Positions 1-9,056 of a stretch of 64,000 nucleotides of DNA are shown one piece after another. Under the pieces are notes generated by a model, which was not told the origin of the DNA, searched no databases, and saw only the letters and a list, made by a program, of their open reading frames with translations. The position numbers and the translations under genes are program-made. Source of the DNA: Erysipelotrichaceae bacterium (GTDB lineage Bacteria; Bacillota_I; Bacilli_A; Erysipelotrichales; Erysipelotrichaceae); assembly GCA_013334325.1 (NCBI GenBank), contig JAAXXT010000002.1:49988-113987 (forward strand), written 5' to 3'. Numbering within the stretch: position 1 is the first letter of the stretch; each line of letters opens with the position of its first letter.

Positions 1-1047
1 AGATAAACGTTTTAAACTTGAATAGAAAGGCGAATCTGAATCATAGCCCCAATCAACGAATATTAGATCCTTGGGTAGTTTAGATAAAGTCTCAGGATAA
101 TGATTAAGCACATCCCCCCACACCAAAGGTATCTTCCCATAAGACTTTACGTGGTCATACAGTTTCAACATATAGTCAAGATACAACTGTCCTACGCCAA
201 TTTCTTTTCCAGCGAGTTCAGTTTTTCCACTTCCTAATTCATATGGTTCATCTAGATTAATATGAAAATAAGGTGATTTTGAAATCTTAAGGACATCTGA
301 AGTATAGGTCTTAACCAATTCAATACTTCTTGGATCTAGTGGATTTAAAGTAGAGGCTTTTCGATGAGAACCCCACATAAACATTCCTTCTTCAATATTC
401 GCAAGCTCTTTAAACTCAGGTCTCTCTAACCATGCGCTCATATGACCCAATCCATTATGATTTGGGACGAAATCAATACAACGTTGAATACAATAATTCT
501 CACATTTTTTAAAATCATCTATCGTTATTGGAGTTTCATTAGTATACAGTGATTCAAAACTTGGATATTTAAATGAAAAGCCTTCCACATACAATTCAAA
601 ATGATTGTATTTAAGATCCGCCAAGAGATCAATGAGTTGATAAAGGGTCTTTTGAGTAGGAATCTTATTACGAGAAATATCCAAAAGATAGCCTCTTACT
701 TTTAAATCAGGCTCATCATAGATGGTACAGTTCTCCCATTGCTTATTTTTTAAAATGAGTTGTTTTAGAGTCTTTATGGCGTAAAAGGCACCACTTTGAT
801 CACTATGAGTGATCGTAATGGTTTGATTTAAGAAATCCAATGTATAAGCTTCATGGTTCAAATTTGGATCTAAGACAAAATTAATACTAGCTTTAGTATC
901 TTGTTTATCATCTACAATGATCATTCTCTTTAGTTCAGATAAAGCTTTAGAAGCGTGTGGATTCGTATTGACTCTAACTTTATCAGGCCATACATAAAAA
1001 CCTTCATGGATTATTACAGATCTTACTGCAGGAAGAAAATTTATCAT
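1..1047 (-). CDS. Glycoside hydrolase family 20 beta-N-acetylhexosaminidase-like protein, C-terminus cut off by window edge
   Basis: The reading frame is open from an ATG at 1047 to base 1, giving 349 residues of an unfinished protein. An AAGGAG ribosome binding site lies about 8 bases before the ATG. The N-terminal part resembles the GH20 alpha/beta domain (HSDQSGAFYAIKTLKQL, as in GH20b domains). It is followed by the TIM barrel start GYLLDISRNKIPT and by HINLDEPYELG, which holds the adjacent Asp-Glu pair used by GH20 enzymes in substrate-assisted catalysis. The likely reaction is removal of terminal N-acetylhexosamine from glycans. No signal peptide is visible, so it probably acts inside the cell on imported oligosaccharides. 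It follows the acetyltransferase gene by 23 bases and is probably co-transcribed with it. Family assignment is fairly secure; substrate is not. Confidence 0.8.
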   Translation of the reverse strand, partial: MINFLPAVRSVIIHEGFYVWPDKVRVNTNPHASKALSELKRMIIVDDKQDTKASINFVLDPNLNHEAYTLDFLNQTITITHSDQSGAFYAIKTLKQLILKNKQWENCTIYDEPDLKVRGYLLDISRNKIPTQKTLYQLIDLLADLKYNHFELYVEGFSFKYPSFESLYTNETPITIDDFKKCENYCIQRCIDFVPNHNGLGHMSAWLERPEFKELANIEEGMFMWGSHRKASTLNPLDPRSIELVKTYTSDVLKISKSPYFHINLDEPYELGSGKTELAGKEIGVGQLYLDYMLKLYDHVKSYGKIPLVWGDVLNHYPETLSKLPKDLIFVDWGYDSDSPFYSSLKRLS

Positions 1048-1070
1048 AGAGTCTCCTTATCGCTAAGCGA

Positions 1071-2162
1071 TCATTGATAATTCATGTTTGAGGTATATAC
1101 AAAAGGCAATGGGAAGAGTTGCTGAAGAAGATCACCCAACTCAGTTTGTAGTAGATCTTCATTCTCATAAGGTCCAAAGAGTATATGTGATGCTTCTTTA
1201 AAATCAGATGGTGAATACTCCTGATCTTTATATTTAAAATGATATTTTTGATCGTAATAACGAATAAACAAAGCATCATGATCATCACCTAAAACATATT
1301 CAAAATAATCTTGTAGTCGATCTATGAATCGATTGAAGTCTACGATTTTGATCGTAGATTCAAAAGCTTGATGATGATGAGCTACTCCTAATTCAGAAAA
1401 TGATCTTACTAAAGGATCATTATGAACCAATTCTAAGTGAAGTTGCTTTAAGTGATGGGCATCCATCAGTTTACCAGACACATCAAGTAAGCTTTTTGGA
1501 TCACCCGCAAATTCACGGATCATTCCTGTAGTCGCATTCCCTCTTACATTAAGAACACAATATCCTGTTAATTTATCGTTTAAATAAATCCCATGAAAAT
1601 AAGAACTTTCCCAAGGATCAGGAGTAATAACTGCTTTTGAAAGTCGTTTGAATTCTTCTTTTGTTCTTTCAAATCTAAAGGGGTGTTGAAGATAAAATTC
1701 GTAATATGCATCTAGATCCTTATCTAGATAAGAAGTTATCGTAGTATCTGATTGTACTTTAGGTAGATCAAATTGTGCCAATAAGGATAAATGATCCGCC
1801 CCAAATTGCTTATAGATATGAAGATCCCCTGATATAACAATCACATCGATTTCTTCTTCAATCATTTTCTTTTCCGCACATAAAAGTAAAGTCGAAGCGA
1901 TCCCTCTTCCTCTAAAATCAGGATGAGTAGAAACAGCACCTATAGACGCTAATTTAAGTTTAACCAAACCAAGAAGAAGATCATTCACAAAATAAGTTAT
2001 GACCCCTACGACTTGTTCATCTTCTACAGCTATAAACATATGATCCATATTAGATTCTGATAGTAAAAACGGATATTTATCAATCATCGTAGGACTAAAA
2101 ACCATACAAACAAGCTCCTGAGCTTTTTTATGATATTCTTTTGTGCAAGTAATGAATTTCAT
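1071..2162 (-). CDS. GNAT family N-acetyltransferase
   Basis: A 363-residue protein whose first ~150 residues form a GNAT fold. The acetyl-CoA binding motif A is seen at residues 77-90 (VSTHPDFRGRGIAS, the R/Q-x-x-G-x-G/A type). The C-terminal half (about 155-363) does not show a second clear motif A but has the length of a degenerate second GNAT domain, as in Eis-like two-domain acetyltransferases. The start has a good GAGGAG site 5-8 bases upstream. It is cytosolic and its substrate cannot be read from sequence. It is the first gene of a pair with the GH20 gene, so an amino-sugar or peptide substrate is possible but unproven. Confidence 0.8.
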   Translation of the reverse strand: MKFITCTKEYHKKAQELVCMVFSPTMIDKYPFLLSESNMDHMFIAVEDEQVVGVITYFVNDLLLGLVKLKLASIGAVSTHPDFRGRGIASTLLLCAEKKMIEEEIDVIVISGDLHIYKQFGADHLSLLAQFDLPKVQSDTTITSYLDKDLDAYYEFYLQHPFRFERTKEEFKRLSKAVITPDPWESSYFHGIYLNDKLTGYCVLNVRGNATTGMIREFAGDPKSLLDVSGKLMDAHHLKQLHLELVHNDPLVRSFSELGVAHHHQAFESTIKIVDFNRFIDRLQDYFEYVLGDDHDALFIRYYDQKYHFKYKDQEYSPSDFKEASHILFGPYENEDLLQTELGDLLQQLFPLPFVYTSNMNYQ

Positions 2163-2299
2163 ATCTCTCTCCTCTTTAATCTTACTCTAATTGACGAAAT
2201 AATAAAATGATGATCTTGCTTACTCATAGACAAACAATTCAAGCTGCTTGTGTTAGAATGAGTTCAAAGAATCACGATCAGTATATATCGAGAGGATCT

Positions 2300-2965
2300 A
2301 TGTCTAAGAAAAGATCAATCATCGTTTGTGTTCTTATCGCTTGTTTATTAATGGCTTGGGTAGACGGATCTTCTTTGGATTATGTCACCAAAGCAATTCT
2401 TAAGATCCTTACTTTTAGTTTGATTCCTCTGTTCTACTTTAGATTACTAGAAAAATCATCCATTAGGTCTCTTTTTCAAATTAAACACACAGGGTTAAAA
2501 GTCGCTTTGATTTTAGGTTTAAGTAGTTATGCCTTGATCATAGTGATCTATTTCAGTTTTGGATATTTCTTTGATTTAACCTTAGTAAGCAAGATATTGG
2601 AAGATAATTTCGGTTCAGGAACATTGAATTTTGTCCCTATTGCTTTTTATATCGCCATGATCAATTCATTTCTAGAAGAATTCTTTTTTAGAGGTTTTGC
2701 GTATCTGGCTTTAGTAAAAGTTAGTTCTCGTAGATTTGCGAGTATCTTCAGTTCGATAATGTTTGCCCTATATCATGTATTTCTTATGTATGGATTATTT
2801 CCATTTTGGTTATATATTAGTGCTTTAGGATTAATGATCATCGCTGGAGTTCTATTTAACGCATTGGATCAACCATCAAAGACAATCTTACCTTCTTGGT
2901 TGTTTCATTCGTTGACCAATTGGGGAATCAATACGATAGGATTTATCCTATTAAAAATCATCTAG
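2300..2965 (+). CDS. CPBP (CAAX/bacteriocin-processing) family intramembrane metalloprotease
   Basis: A 221-residue membrane protein with about six hydrophobic segments. It carries the family's motif 1, EEFFFR (residues 126-131), motif 2, FALYH (about 155-159), and a third His in LFHSLTNWG near residue 208. These are the Glu and His residues that bind the catalytic zinc in Rce1-type proteases. The frame stays open upstream to an ATG at 2207, but the ATG at 2300 is preferred: it follows an AGAGGA site and starts with a normal Lys-rich leader (MSKKRS). Bacterial members act in protein maturation, bacteriocin immunity or envelope stress. Its real substrate is unknown. It is a single gene convergent with the surface protein gene. 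Confidence 0.8.
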   Translation: MSKKRSIIVCVLIACLLMAWVDGSSLDYVTKAILKILTFSLIPLFYFRLLEKSSIRSLFQIKHTGLKVALILGLSSYALIIVIYFSFGYFFDLTLVSKILEDNFGSGTLNFVPIAFYIAMINSFLEEFFFRGFAYLALVKVSSRRFASIFSSIMFALYHVFLMYGLFPFWLYISALGLMIIAGVLFNALDQPSKTILPSWLFHSLTNWGINTIGFILLKII

Positions 2966-2967
2966 AA

Positions 2968-2991
2968 AAAATGCACCTTGTGGTGCATTTT
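2968..2991. terminator. Bidirectional rho-independent terminator
   Basis: A perfect 10-bp stem (2968-2977 with 2982-2991) around a 4-base loop, A-rich on the left and T-rich on the right. It lies between two convergent genes and can serve both. Confidence 0.85.
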
Positions 2992-2997
2992 AGTTAA

Positions 2998-4131
2998 TTA
3001 AGGAGTTACGATTGGATTAATATCTGCGTATAGAACAGGTTGAACCAAAATGTAGTTGGCTGCTTTAGTTCCTCTTAAGGTATATCCTTTTACGTTGATG
3101 CGAACATTATCACCTGCAGTAAACTGTACGAATGTGAAGTTTGGGTAACCTCCTATGGTTACATTATCTCCTAAGAAAAGATTAACCAATCTAGCTGTTC
3201 CACTGGCGGTCGCAGCAGTAGTCCCATCATAGGTCTTATCATTTCCTGATAGGCCTCCAATAGTTAAGGTACGTTTAGTGATGTTTATATTCCCATATAC
3301 AAATTTGAAACTATAATTATCCGAAACCAAGGTCCCGATCTCACCAATAATCTGTATTGGACTAAAGGAGATGTCTAATCCAGGTGAGTATACACTAGTA
3401 ATCGTTGGGGTTCCAGTAATCGATGTAATATCATCATTCATAATAAAACCAGTAATAGAATACGTAAAGTCTTTTAGAAAGTCTCCATATATAACATTTT
3501 GATTGTCGATCGTTATGGTTAATTCAGCTTTGTTGACGACAACATCCACTGAAGATGATATCGTTTTATATTTATTTAAGTCAGTTGGGGTAAAGACTAC
3601 GACTGCTTTATAGATACCCGCTGATGAAGGTACTACGTCAGGAGTTTCGAAACTGAAAATCCCAGGAACATGGATCCCATTGATGAGTGCTATTCCATTA
3701 CCTAAAGTAGATGCTGACAAAGCTTGCCCATAATTCAAAGCTGTAGTCGTAGGCCAAGTAATCACAACGCCTTTAATAGGTCCAAAGACAGTCGATTCTA
3801 TGGATCCAGCATATTTATCTAAGCCTTTGACAAATACTTTATAGAATTTGCCTACATCTTGATAACCTAAACTTAGTTTAGCTAAAGTAGCACCAGAGAC
3901 ATCTACAAAAGGTCCTTCAGCAGAATCAGATATTCTCCATTGATAAGACACTGTTGCGTCTAATGGTAAAACACTGACGGTGAGATCACTTCCAGAATAA
4001 CCACTACCAGCTATTTGAGCCAAATCGATCTTAGGTTTTTGTAGTAAAAGAAAAGCAACCACACCAAGTGAGATCAACAGAATGGCAATAAAGATAATAA
4101 TGTTACGTTTCTTTGATTTACTTAGATACAT
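2998..4131 (-). CDS. Membrane-anchored surface protein with Ig-like/MBG-YDG-type repeats
   Basis: A 377-residue protein with a short basic N-terminus and one membrane segment (about residues 10-30). There is no Cys lipobox and no LPxTG signal, so it is likely an N-terminally anchored outward-facing protein. The ectodomain is built of beta-rich modules. A PKD/Ig-like module (about 35-115) contains VSYQWRIS. Modules 120-200 and 200-285 contain YGDFLKDFTYSITGF and SDNYSFKF. The last (285-377) contains NDKTYDGTTAA and KAANYIL. These are characteristic of the YDG and MBG repeats of bacterial adhesins and large surface proteins. It probably binds or spaces something at the cell surface; the ligand is unknown. 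It is a single gene. Confidence 0.65.
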   Translation of the reverse strand: MYLSKSKKRNIIIFIAILLISLGVVAFLLLQKPKIDLAQIAGSGYSGSDLTVSVLPLDATVSYQWRISDSAEGPFVDVSGATLAKLSLGYQDVGKFYKVFVKGLDKYAGSIESTVFGPIKGVVITWPTTTALNYGQALSASTLGNGIALINGIHVPGIFSFETPDVVPSSAGIYKAVVVFTPTDLNKYKTISSSVDVVVNKAELTITIDNQNVIYGDFLKDFTYSITGFIMNDDITSITGTPTITSVYSPGLDISFSPIQIIGEIGTLVSDNYSFKFVYGNINITKRTLTIGGLSGNDKTYDGTTAATASGTARLVNLFLGDNVTIGGYPNFTFVQFTAGDNVRINVKGYTLRGTKAANYILVQPVLYADINPIVTP

Positions 4132-4306
4132 GAAACCATTCCTTCCTTTCAGTTTCTAAACTGAGATGATTAACCATAGTATGATATCTATTTCTATTTT
4201 ATATTAAATTTACCATTAAATACAAAAAACCATCAAAATCTAGCTTGTTTAAGCGATATTTACTCAAAGAAGCCTAAATATGAACTTTGATGACCATCAT
4301 TAAAGC

Positions 4307-5161
4307 CTAATAGGTCTCAATAAACTGAATACCTAAGCAATCTAAGCCTGTATGAGAGGCAATGACAGCTGCGATATCGTTGATATAGATACGAGAAGGT
4401 TCATATCCTTTTTCAATCAACATAGCCTTTGTAAGCTCTGTTCTAGGGGCTGCATGAGAATGGATAATATATATACTACAAGATTTCCCTTTAAATGAAT
4501 TGTGTAAGGTATCAATGGCTTCTTCTAAAGCTTTTCTTTCTGTGCGCACTTTCGCATAGACATCGATCTTCCCTTTGGTTGAGGCATTTAGTTGTAAGAT
4601 AGGTCTTATTTTAAACATTTCAGCTAAGGATGCAGCCAAAGGGGTTAAACGACCACCTACTTTTAGATGATCTAAATCATTAGGTAAAATCAAAGTATTT
4701 GCGCCTTTGATGACTCTATTAAGAATCTCTACGATTTCACTTCTTGTCTTGCCTTCATTGATCAAATCTTGAGCTAAGATACTGATGTGTTTTTGAATCA
4801 TACAGGTAGAGAATACATCTACAAATTCGATATCTATCTCAACTTCCTGTGCTGCCAATCTTATTGATTGATGAGTACTGGATAGACCTGCTGATAATGG
4901 AGTCGCAATGATCAAATCAAAACCATCCTCTTTGATCTGTCGAACGAGATTTTCAATGTTCATATAGAGAGGTGTTGAAGTCTTTGGATACTTTTTATCA
5001 CTTAAAGCTTGATAGACATCTAAGGTAGAGATGTCTTGGCCATCGTTATAGGATTTCCCATCGATAAGAACCAATAAAGGAATCAGATAGATTCCTTTCT
5101 CTTTCGCTTCTTGCGGACTTAAACCACTACCTGAATCTGTCAATACTGCGGTCTTGAGCAT
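4307..5161 (-). CDS. DegV family fatty-acid-binding protein
   Basis: A 284-residue cytosolic protein with the DegV layout. It has an N-terminal TDSGSGLS loop (residues 8-15), a TSTPLYMNIE segment where Ser/Thr contacts the lipid carboxylate, ATPLSAGLSSTHQSIR in the middle, and a C-terminal domain ending HTGLDCLGIQF. DegV/FakB proteins bind a fatty acid and, as FakB, present it to the fatty-acid kinase FakA. No FakA gene is in this window. It stands alone with its own promoter-like TATAAT about 30 bases upstream of the ATG. Confidence 0.85.
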   Translation of the reverse strand: MLKTAVLTDSGSGLSPQEAKEKGIYLIPLLVLIDGKSYNDGQDISTLDVYQALSDKKYPKTSTPLYMNIENLVRQIKEDGFDLIIATPLSAGLSSTHQSIRLAAQEVEIDIEFVDVFSTCMIQKHISILAQDLINEGKTRSEIVEILNRVIKGANTLILPNDLDHLKVGGRLTPLAASLAEMFKIRPILQLNASTKGKIDVYAKVRTERKALEEAIDTLHNSFKGKSCSIYIIHSHAAPRTELTKAMLIEKGYEPSRIYINDIAAVIASHTGLDCLGIQFIETY

Positions 5162-5187
5162 ACATTCCCCTTTTAGTCATATTTATC

Positions 5188-5193
5188 ATTATA
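5188..5193 (-). promoter_or_regulatory. -10 element of the degV-like gene promoter
   Basis: On the minus strand a consensus TATAAT stands 26 bases before the start codon, followed by an AAAAGGGG ribosome binding site. No good -35 box was found. Confidence 0.45.
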
Positions 5194-5239
5194 CAACAAA
5201 GCCTCTTACGCATGAAGCCTCAAAATCTTATCATGATAA

Positions 5240-6079
5240 CTAGATGATCTCCCATGATAAGACATATTCCCAGACACCTAAGCTTGGGTGGTCTGTAATT
5301 ATCCAAGATCCGTTTAATCCTAGTTCTGTTGCACTAAGCTCAAAGTGACATTTTGCGATTCCAATATCATTCATTTGTAAATCATATTTCATCATGTCCC
5401 CATAACCAGGATTCCTAGCACAATAGAAATGAAAGAATTTATCTTGTTTAACGATGCGCCAAGGTTGTTTATTACTCGCAGATGGCCCAACTCGAACCAT
5501 TTCTAGTACTTTCTCATAATCTCCAGCATCTATTTTTGATAATGGATGTTTATCATCGTTTAGAAAAAATAATGTATCCCATGCTTTACGATTATTAGCC
5601 CCTACCCCAAAACGCATCGCAGATTCAATCAAGCTTCGTTTATCTTTTATATATCCCAATGAAGATACAATAGGAATGTATTCATGATCATTGAGTTGAG
5701 TGTTCTTCTCGAAATCCTCTCGTTTGAAAGTACCTCCCAACCAACACGTCCCTAAGCCTAAATCAGTGGCTTTTAGGATCGCCTTTTCAAATAGATAACC
5801 TAACTCTAAAGCATTCCCTTCTTTTTCATGAAGTACAGAAACCAAATATGTATGTGTTCCAGATAAGACTCCATATGAGCCAAGTTTTATGTTTGTTTCT
5901 TTCCCATCCATTTGAGTAGAAAGAATACTAAATCTTATCTTAGATTGAGCTTGTTTATTTAGTTCATCAAGAAAAACAGTCATTTGATTTAAATGGATTT
6001 GTGATATTGGTTTAGGATCATAGGTACGAATAGAGATTCTAGAAGGAATCAACTCCAATATTTTTTTATTTGTGTTCAT
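5240..6079 (-). CDS. Nitroreductase-family (flavin) protein, putative TM1586-like type
   Basis: A 279-residue protein in two halves. The N-terminal half opens with SRISIRTYDPKPIS, typical of the FMN phosphate-binding region of nitroreductases. It continues to LGLGTCWLGGTFKRE, the helix/loop seen in this fold. The second half has VRVGPSASNKQPWRIV, the classic nitroreductase SxxNxQPW motif. The tandem arrangement in one chain fits the family annotated as putative TM nitroreductase, which uses FMN and NAD(P)H; its electron acceptor is unknown. An in-frame ATG exists at 6091, but the one at 6079 has GGAG six bases upstream and is chosen. It is divergent from the diguanylate cyclase gene. Confidence 0.75.
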   Translation of the reverse strand: MNTNKKILELIPSRISIRTYDPKPISQIHLNQMTVFLDELNKQAQSKIRFSILSTQMDGKETNIKLGSYGVLSGTHTYLVSVLHEKEGNALELGYLFEKAILKATDLGLGTCWLGGTFKREDFEKNTQLNDHEYIPIVSSLGYIKDKRSLIESAMRFGVGANNRKAWDTLFFLNDDKHPLSKIDAGDYEKVLEMVRVGPSASNKQPWRIVKQDKFFHFYCARNPGYGDMMKYDLQMNDIGIAKCHFELSATELGLNGSWIITDHPSLGVWEYVLSWEII

Positions 6080-6297
6080 CTTACGCTCCATTTATATTTA
6101 TAGTGATATTATCGACTAAATCAGTTCATATTACTACTGAAGTAAATACATTCATAAAAAATGATCATTTAATATGAATGAACTCTCATATAAAAAGTTA
6201 CTTATCACAAATTTGTTCATTTTATAAAAGAAATAATGTGTAATAATTGTGGTAAAGTAAAACAAACAAATACTAGTTATGCAGAAAGGAGCTATTT

Positions 6298-7500
6298 TTG
6301 AACAAAAGACAACTCATTATTAAAAAACATATCACTGAATTCTTTTCTTCCCCAAAAGAAAATAAACAAGATTTTTTATATGAAGTAGTTAAACATAATC
6401 GGAATCGTTTGAGAATTACGCTTCCTTCCATTTTTGTTTTGTCTGCACTTACATCACTCTACTTATACTTTGCCTTGTACGTTGGAGATCCAAATGAATA
6501 TGTACTTAAAATAGTAGAAATGCATTTTTTCCTACTTGTCCCAACTTTATTGATGTTTATCGGTCTACTCTTTGTATCTAGAAGCACTACTAGAAATATA
6601 AAATTAGAATCGATCATATTTAAGCTCTATTTGATCTATTGTGTATTTTGGACCCTGTTTTTCTCCTTACTTTCTCAATCCTATAGTGATCAAATTACTG
6701 TCTTTCAGTTTGGGATTGGTTTTGTTGCGATTATTTTCTTTCTAGATCCACTCTTCTCTTTAATTTTATATGGGTCAGCTACATTAACTTTCGTAATTTC
6801 GATTGGTTATTTCCAATCCTCTCCTTCAGTGGTGACTTCCGATATCTTGAATTCTTCCTATATGTTTTTAATCGCATGGATAGCTTCAATCATCTTATAT
6901 AAGAATTTCGTTTCAGACTATCAATTAAAACGTAAAGTAAGCGATCAGGTCATTGAACTAGAAGATCTCAACAAAAAATTAGAAGAGCTTTCAAATAGAG
7001 ATAGTTTAACTGGAATTCATAATCGTCGTTTCTTTGATAAACAAGTAACTGATGAATGGAGTTTAGCACTTCAACAGAACTCTATATTGGCGATAGCCAT
7101 ATTAGATATTGATGGATTCAAGAATTTCAATGATAATTATGGACATCTTGAAGGCGATGATGTTTTAAAGAGAGTTGTTGGATGTATCCAAGAGAACTCT
7201 AAGAGACCAGGTGATGTTTGTGCTCGCTTTGGTGGAGAAGAATTCGTCTTACTCTTACCTAAAACAGACATTAGTGGAGCTTTATTGGTATGTGAGAAAA
7301 TCAGAAGTGATGTTGAAAAACTTAAAATTCCTCATCTCAATTCTCCAACCGGCTATTTAACCGTTTCGATTGGAATCTGTGCTTTAACCCCAGATTCAGA
7401 TGAAAACTTCCTTAACTTTATAAAGAAAGCTGATGAAGCTCTATATGAGGCTAAGACTCTAGGTAAAAATAGAGTCGTTGCCTTAAAATTAAGAGATTAA
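6298..7500 (+). CDS. Membrane diguanylate cyclase (GGDEF domain)
   Basis: A 400-residue protein with a TTG start just after AGAAAGGAG. The N-terminal 40 residues are charged. About six hydrophobic segments follow (roughly 40-205), then a short coiled coil (about 210-235) and a C-terminal GGDEF domain. The active-site loop is GGEEF at residues 312-316. The inhibitory I-site RxxD is intact as RPGD at 303-306, exactly five residues before GGEEF, so product inhibition by c-di-GMP is expected. DSLTGIHNRR and DIDGFKNFNDNYGH are the usual nucleotide and metal-binding segments. It should make c-di-GMP from GTP at the membrane. The membrane part matches no sensor family I recognise. Single gene with its own terminator. 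Confidence 0.93.
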   Translation: MNKRQLIIKKHITEFFSSPKENKQDFLYEVVKHNRNRLRITLPSIFVLSALTSLYLYFALYVGDPNEYVLKIVEMHFFLLVPTLLMFIGLLFVSRSTTRNIKLESIIFKLYLIYCVFWTLFFSLLSQSYSDQITVFQFGIGFVAIIFFLDPLFSLILYGSATLTFVISIGYFQSSPSVVTSDILNSSYMFLIAWIASIILYKNFVSDYQLKRKVSDQVIELEDLNKKLEELSNRDSLTGIHNRRFFDKQVTDEWSLALQQNSILAIAILDIDGFKNFNDNYGHLEGDDVLKRVVGCIQENSKRPGDVCARFGGEEFVLLLPKTDISGALLVCEKIRSDVEKLKIPHLNSPTGYLTVSIGICALTPDSDENFLNFIKKADEALYEAKTLGKNRVVALKLRD

Positions 7501-7532
7501 AAAGTAGACCAAACAATCTGGTCTACTTTTTC
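7501..7532. terminator. Bidirectional rho-independent terminator
   Basis: A perfect 11-bp stem (7501-7511 with 7519-7529), 7-base loop and a T tract on the plus strand, A-rich on the other side. It separates the convergent diguanylate cyclase and SIS-domain genes. Confidence 0.88.
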
Positions 7533-7534
7533 TT

Positions 7535-8290
7535 TTAATTTATTCTACCTTTATACTTCTCAAGAAGTTCCTTATTGAATCGATCATATCCAGGGACATC
7601 TTCACTCAATAAGATTGGGATATCACAATGATCTTGAGCCAAGATACGACATATTTCAACCGTTAATGTTTGAGCGATATAGATTCCTGTAATGGATGAG
7701 ACTGAACAAATCTTTTCAATCTCCCCTGTTTCTAACAAGGCATCACCTCGAGGACCACAATTATCGATGACAACATCTCCTAATTCATACAATTTCTTTC
7801 CACTTGGATGACGACTTGGTTCAGCTAAAGTATGTTGCATACTGGTAATGACGATGATTTTATGACCTTTCGCTTTAGCAGTGATGGCTAAATCGATAAC
7901 GAGTCCATTGATCCCAGAGTTTGAAATGATGATGAAGACATCTTGAGGGCGTATTGGATAAAGATCATATAGTTTATGGGCGATATTTGGTCGACGTTCG
8001 AAATTATCATCAGGATTCTTAAAATCAGCTAAGGTAGTTAATCCCTTGGTTACAAAATCAGAGGTTTCTATCATATGAAAAGGAACCAAGGACCCAGCAC
8101 GGCCAGTACATTCAGCCCCAAAACCAACGGAATGACCTGAACCGAAAATATGAACGATCCCATCATTCTTAATGGTTTCTGCACAAAGCTCAGAGGCCTT
8201 AACCATATGCTTCATCTCTTGTGTTTCTAGAGTATCAATCAAGGACAATGCTTCTTCGTAAAAAACATCCATTGTTAACTTTTTCATCAT
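7535..8290 (-). CDS. SIS-domain protein (UPF0309-like), probable sugar-phosphate binding/isomerase
   Basis: A 251-residue protein made of one SIS fold. The phosphosugar loop is seen as HIFGSGHSVGFGAE near residues 47-60, and IIISNSGINGLVIDLA near 135 is the Ser-rich second loop. Length and pattern match the UPF0309 group of Bacillota, often found with amino-sugar or N-acetylmuramate genes. A true catalytic reaction is not established for that group. It follows the second SIS gene by six bases with an AGGAG site inside the gap, so the two form an operon. A start three bases downstream (second Met) is equally possible. Confidence 0.75.
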   Translation of the reverse strand: MMKKLTMDVFYEEALSLIDTLETQEMKHMVKASELCAETIKNDGIVHIFGSGHSVGFGAECTGRAGSLVPFHMIETSDFVTKGLTTLADFKNPDDNFERRPNIAHKLYDLYPIRPQDVFIIISNSGINGLVIDLAITAKAKGHKIIVITSMQHTLAEPSRHPSGKKLYELGDVVIDNCGPRGDALLETGEIEKICSVSSITGIYIAQTLTVEICRILAQDHCDIPILLSEDVPGYDRFNKELLEKYKGRIN

Positions 8291-8296
8291 GTTCTC

Positions 8297-9025
8297 CTAA
8301 GAATTCCATCTTCCAAGATAGACATCAGATATTTTACGATTATGCACATCGGCCCCAGTTACGTTCGCACTTAACAACACAGGTGGTTCTTGACCAAGTT
8401 CTTTTAAATAGAGATAGGTTTCAGCTGTCATCATCTGAGCGAAGATATTCCCTACCACATTAGCGACTTGAGTGATCTTGATCGTATCATGAAGTGTTAA
8501 AAGTGTATCTGGATAAGGAGTACATAGATCTAATTTATAATCTGCTAACTTAATAAGATCCTTACCTAGTTTATTTCGAGAAACGCTTTTGATTGATCCT
8601 ACAAAGAAGATCGTTCTCGCTTCAGCTTTAGCTAATTTAGTAATCTCAAATACGGATTGTGTCGCAGTTGATGCGACATAAATCAACAAGGCATCTTTTG
8701 GATCGATATTGTATTGACTCCAAAGCATCTTACCTATGTCTTTTCGATTGAGAAAGTTAGGATCTTGATATTCTTCTAGACTCACCAAACCTCTTAACAC
8801 TAAGTCCTTCATATTGACTTGATGATAAGGCATCAATCCACCAGCACGATAACCTAATTCCATTGCGAAAGCTCGATCAGCTCCCACTCCTAAAAGTTGA
8901 ATCAAACCGTTGGTCATCATGACATCACCAATTGCTCTAGACATCTGAATTAATGCTTCTTTTTGATTTTCTTTTGCAAAATCAAGGATCTTTTTGGTTT
9001 CACTAAAATACTCGTGTGCATTCAT
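8297..9025 (-). CDS. SIS-domain protein, paralogue of the downstream SIS gene
   Basis: A 242-residue protein that aligns along its length with the next gene: the same N-terminal helix pattern, GVGADRAFAMELGYRAGGLMP in place of the GSGHS loop, VASTATQSVFEITKLA as second loop, and PPVLLSANVTGAD near the end. The first glycine-rich loop is altered (LLGVGADR), so its ligand may differ. An in-frame ATG at 9061 exists, but the one at 9025 has GGTGGA spaced 6 bases upstream. The pair may act as a heteromer on one phosphorylated amino sugar; this is inferred from the tandem arrangement only. Upstream lie a TATGAT -10 box and an AAAGG/CCTTT palindrome. Confidence 0.65.
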   Translation of the reverse strand: MNAHEYFSETKKILDFAKENQKEALIQMSRAIGDVMMTNGLIQLLGVGADRAFAMELGYRAGGLMPYHQVNMKDLVLRGLVSLEEYQDPNFLNRKDIGKMLWSQYNIDPKDALLIYVASTATQSVFEITKLAKAEARTIFFVGSIKSVSRNKLGKDLIKLADYKLDLCTPYPDTLLTLHDTIKITQVANVVGNIFAQMMTAETYLYLKELGQEPPVLLSANVTGADVHNRKISDVYLGRWNS

Positions 9026-9056
9026 CTTTATTCCACCGTTCTTTCGATTTAATCTA

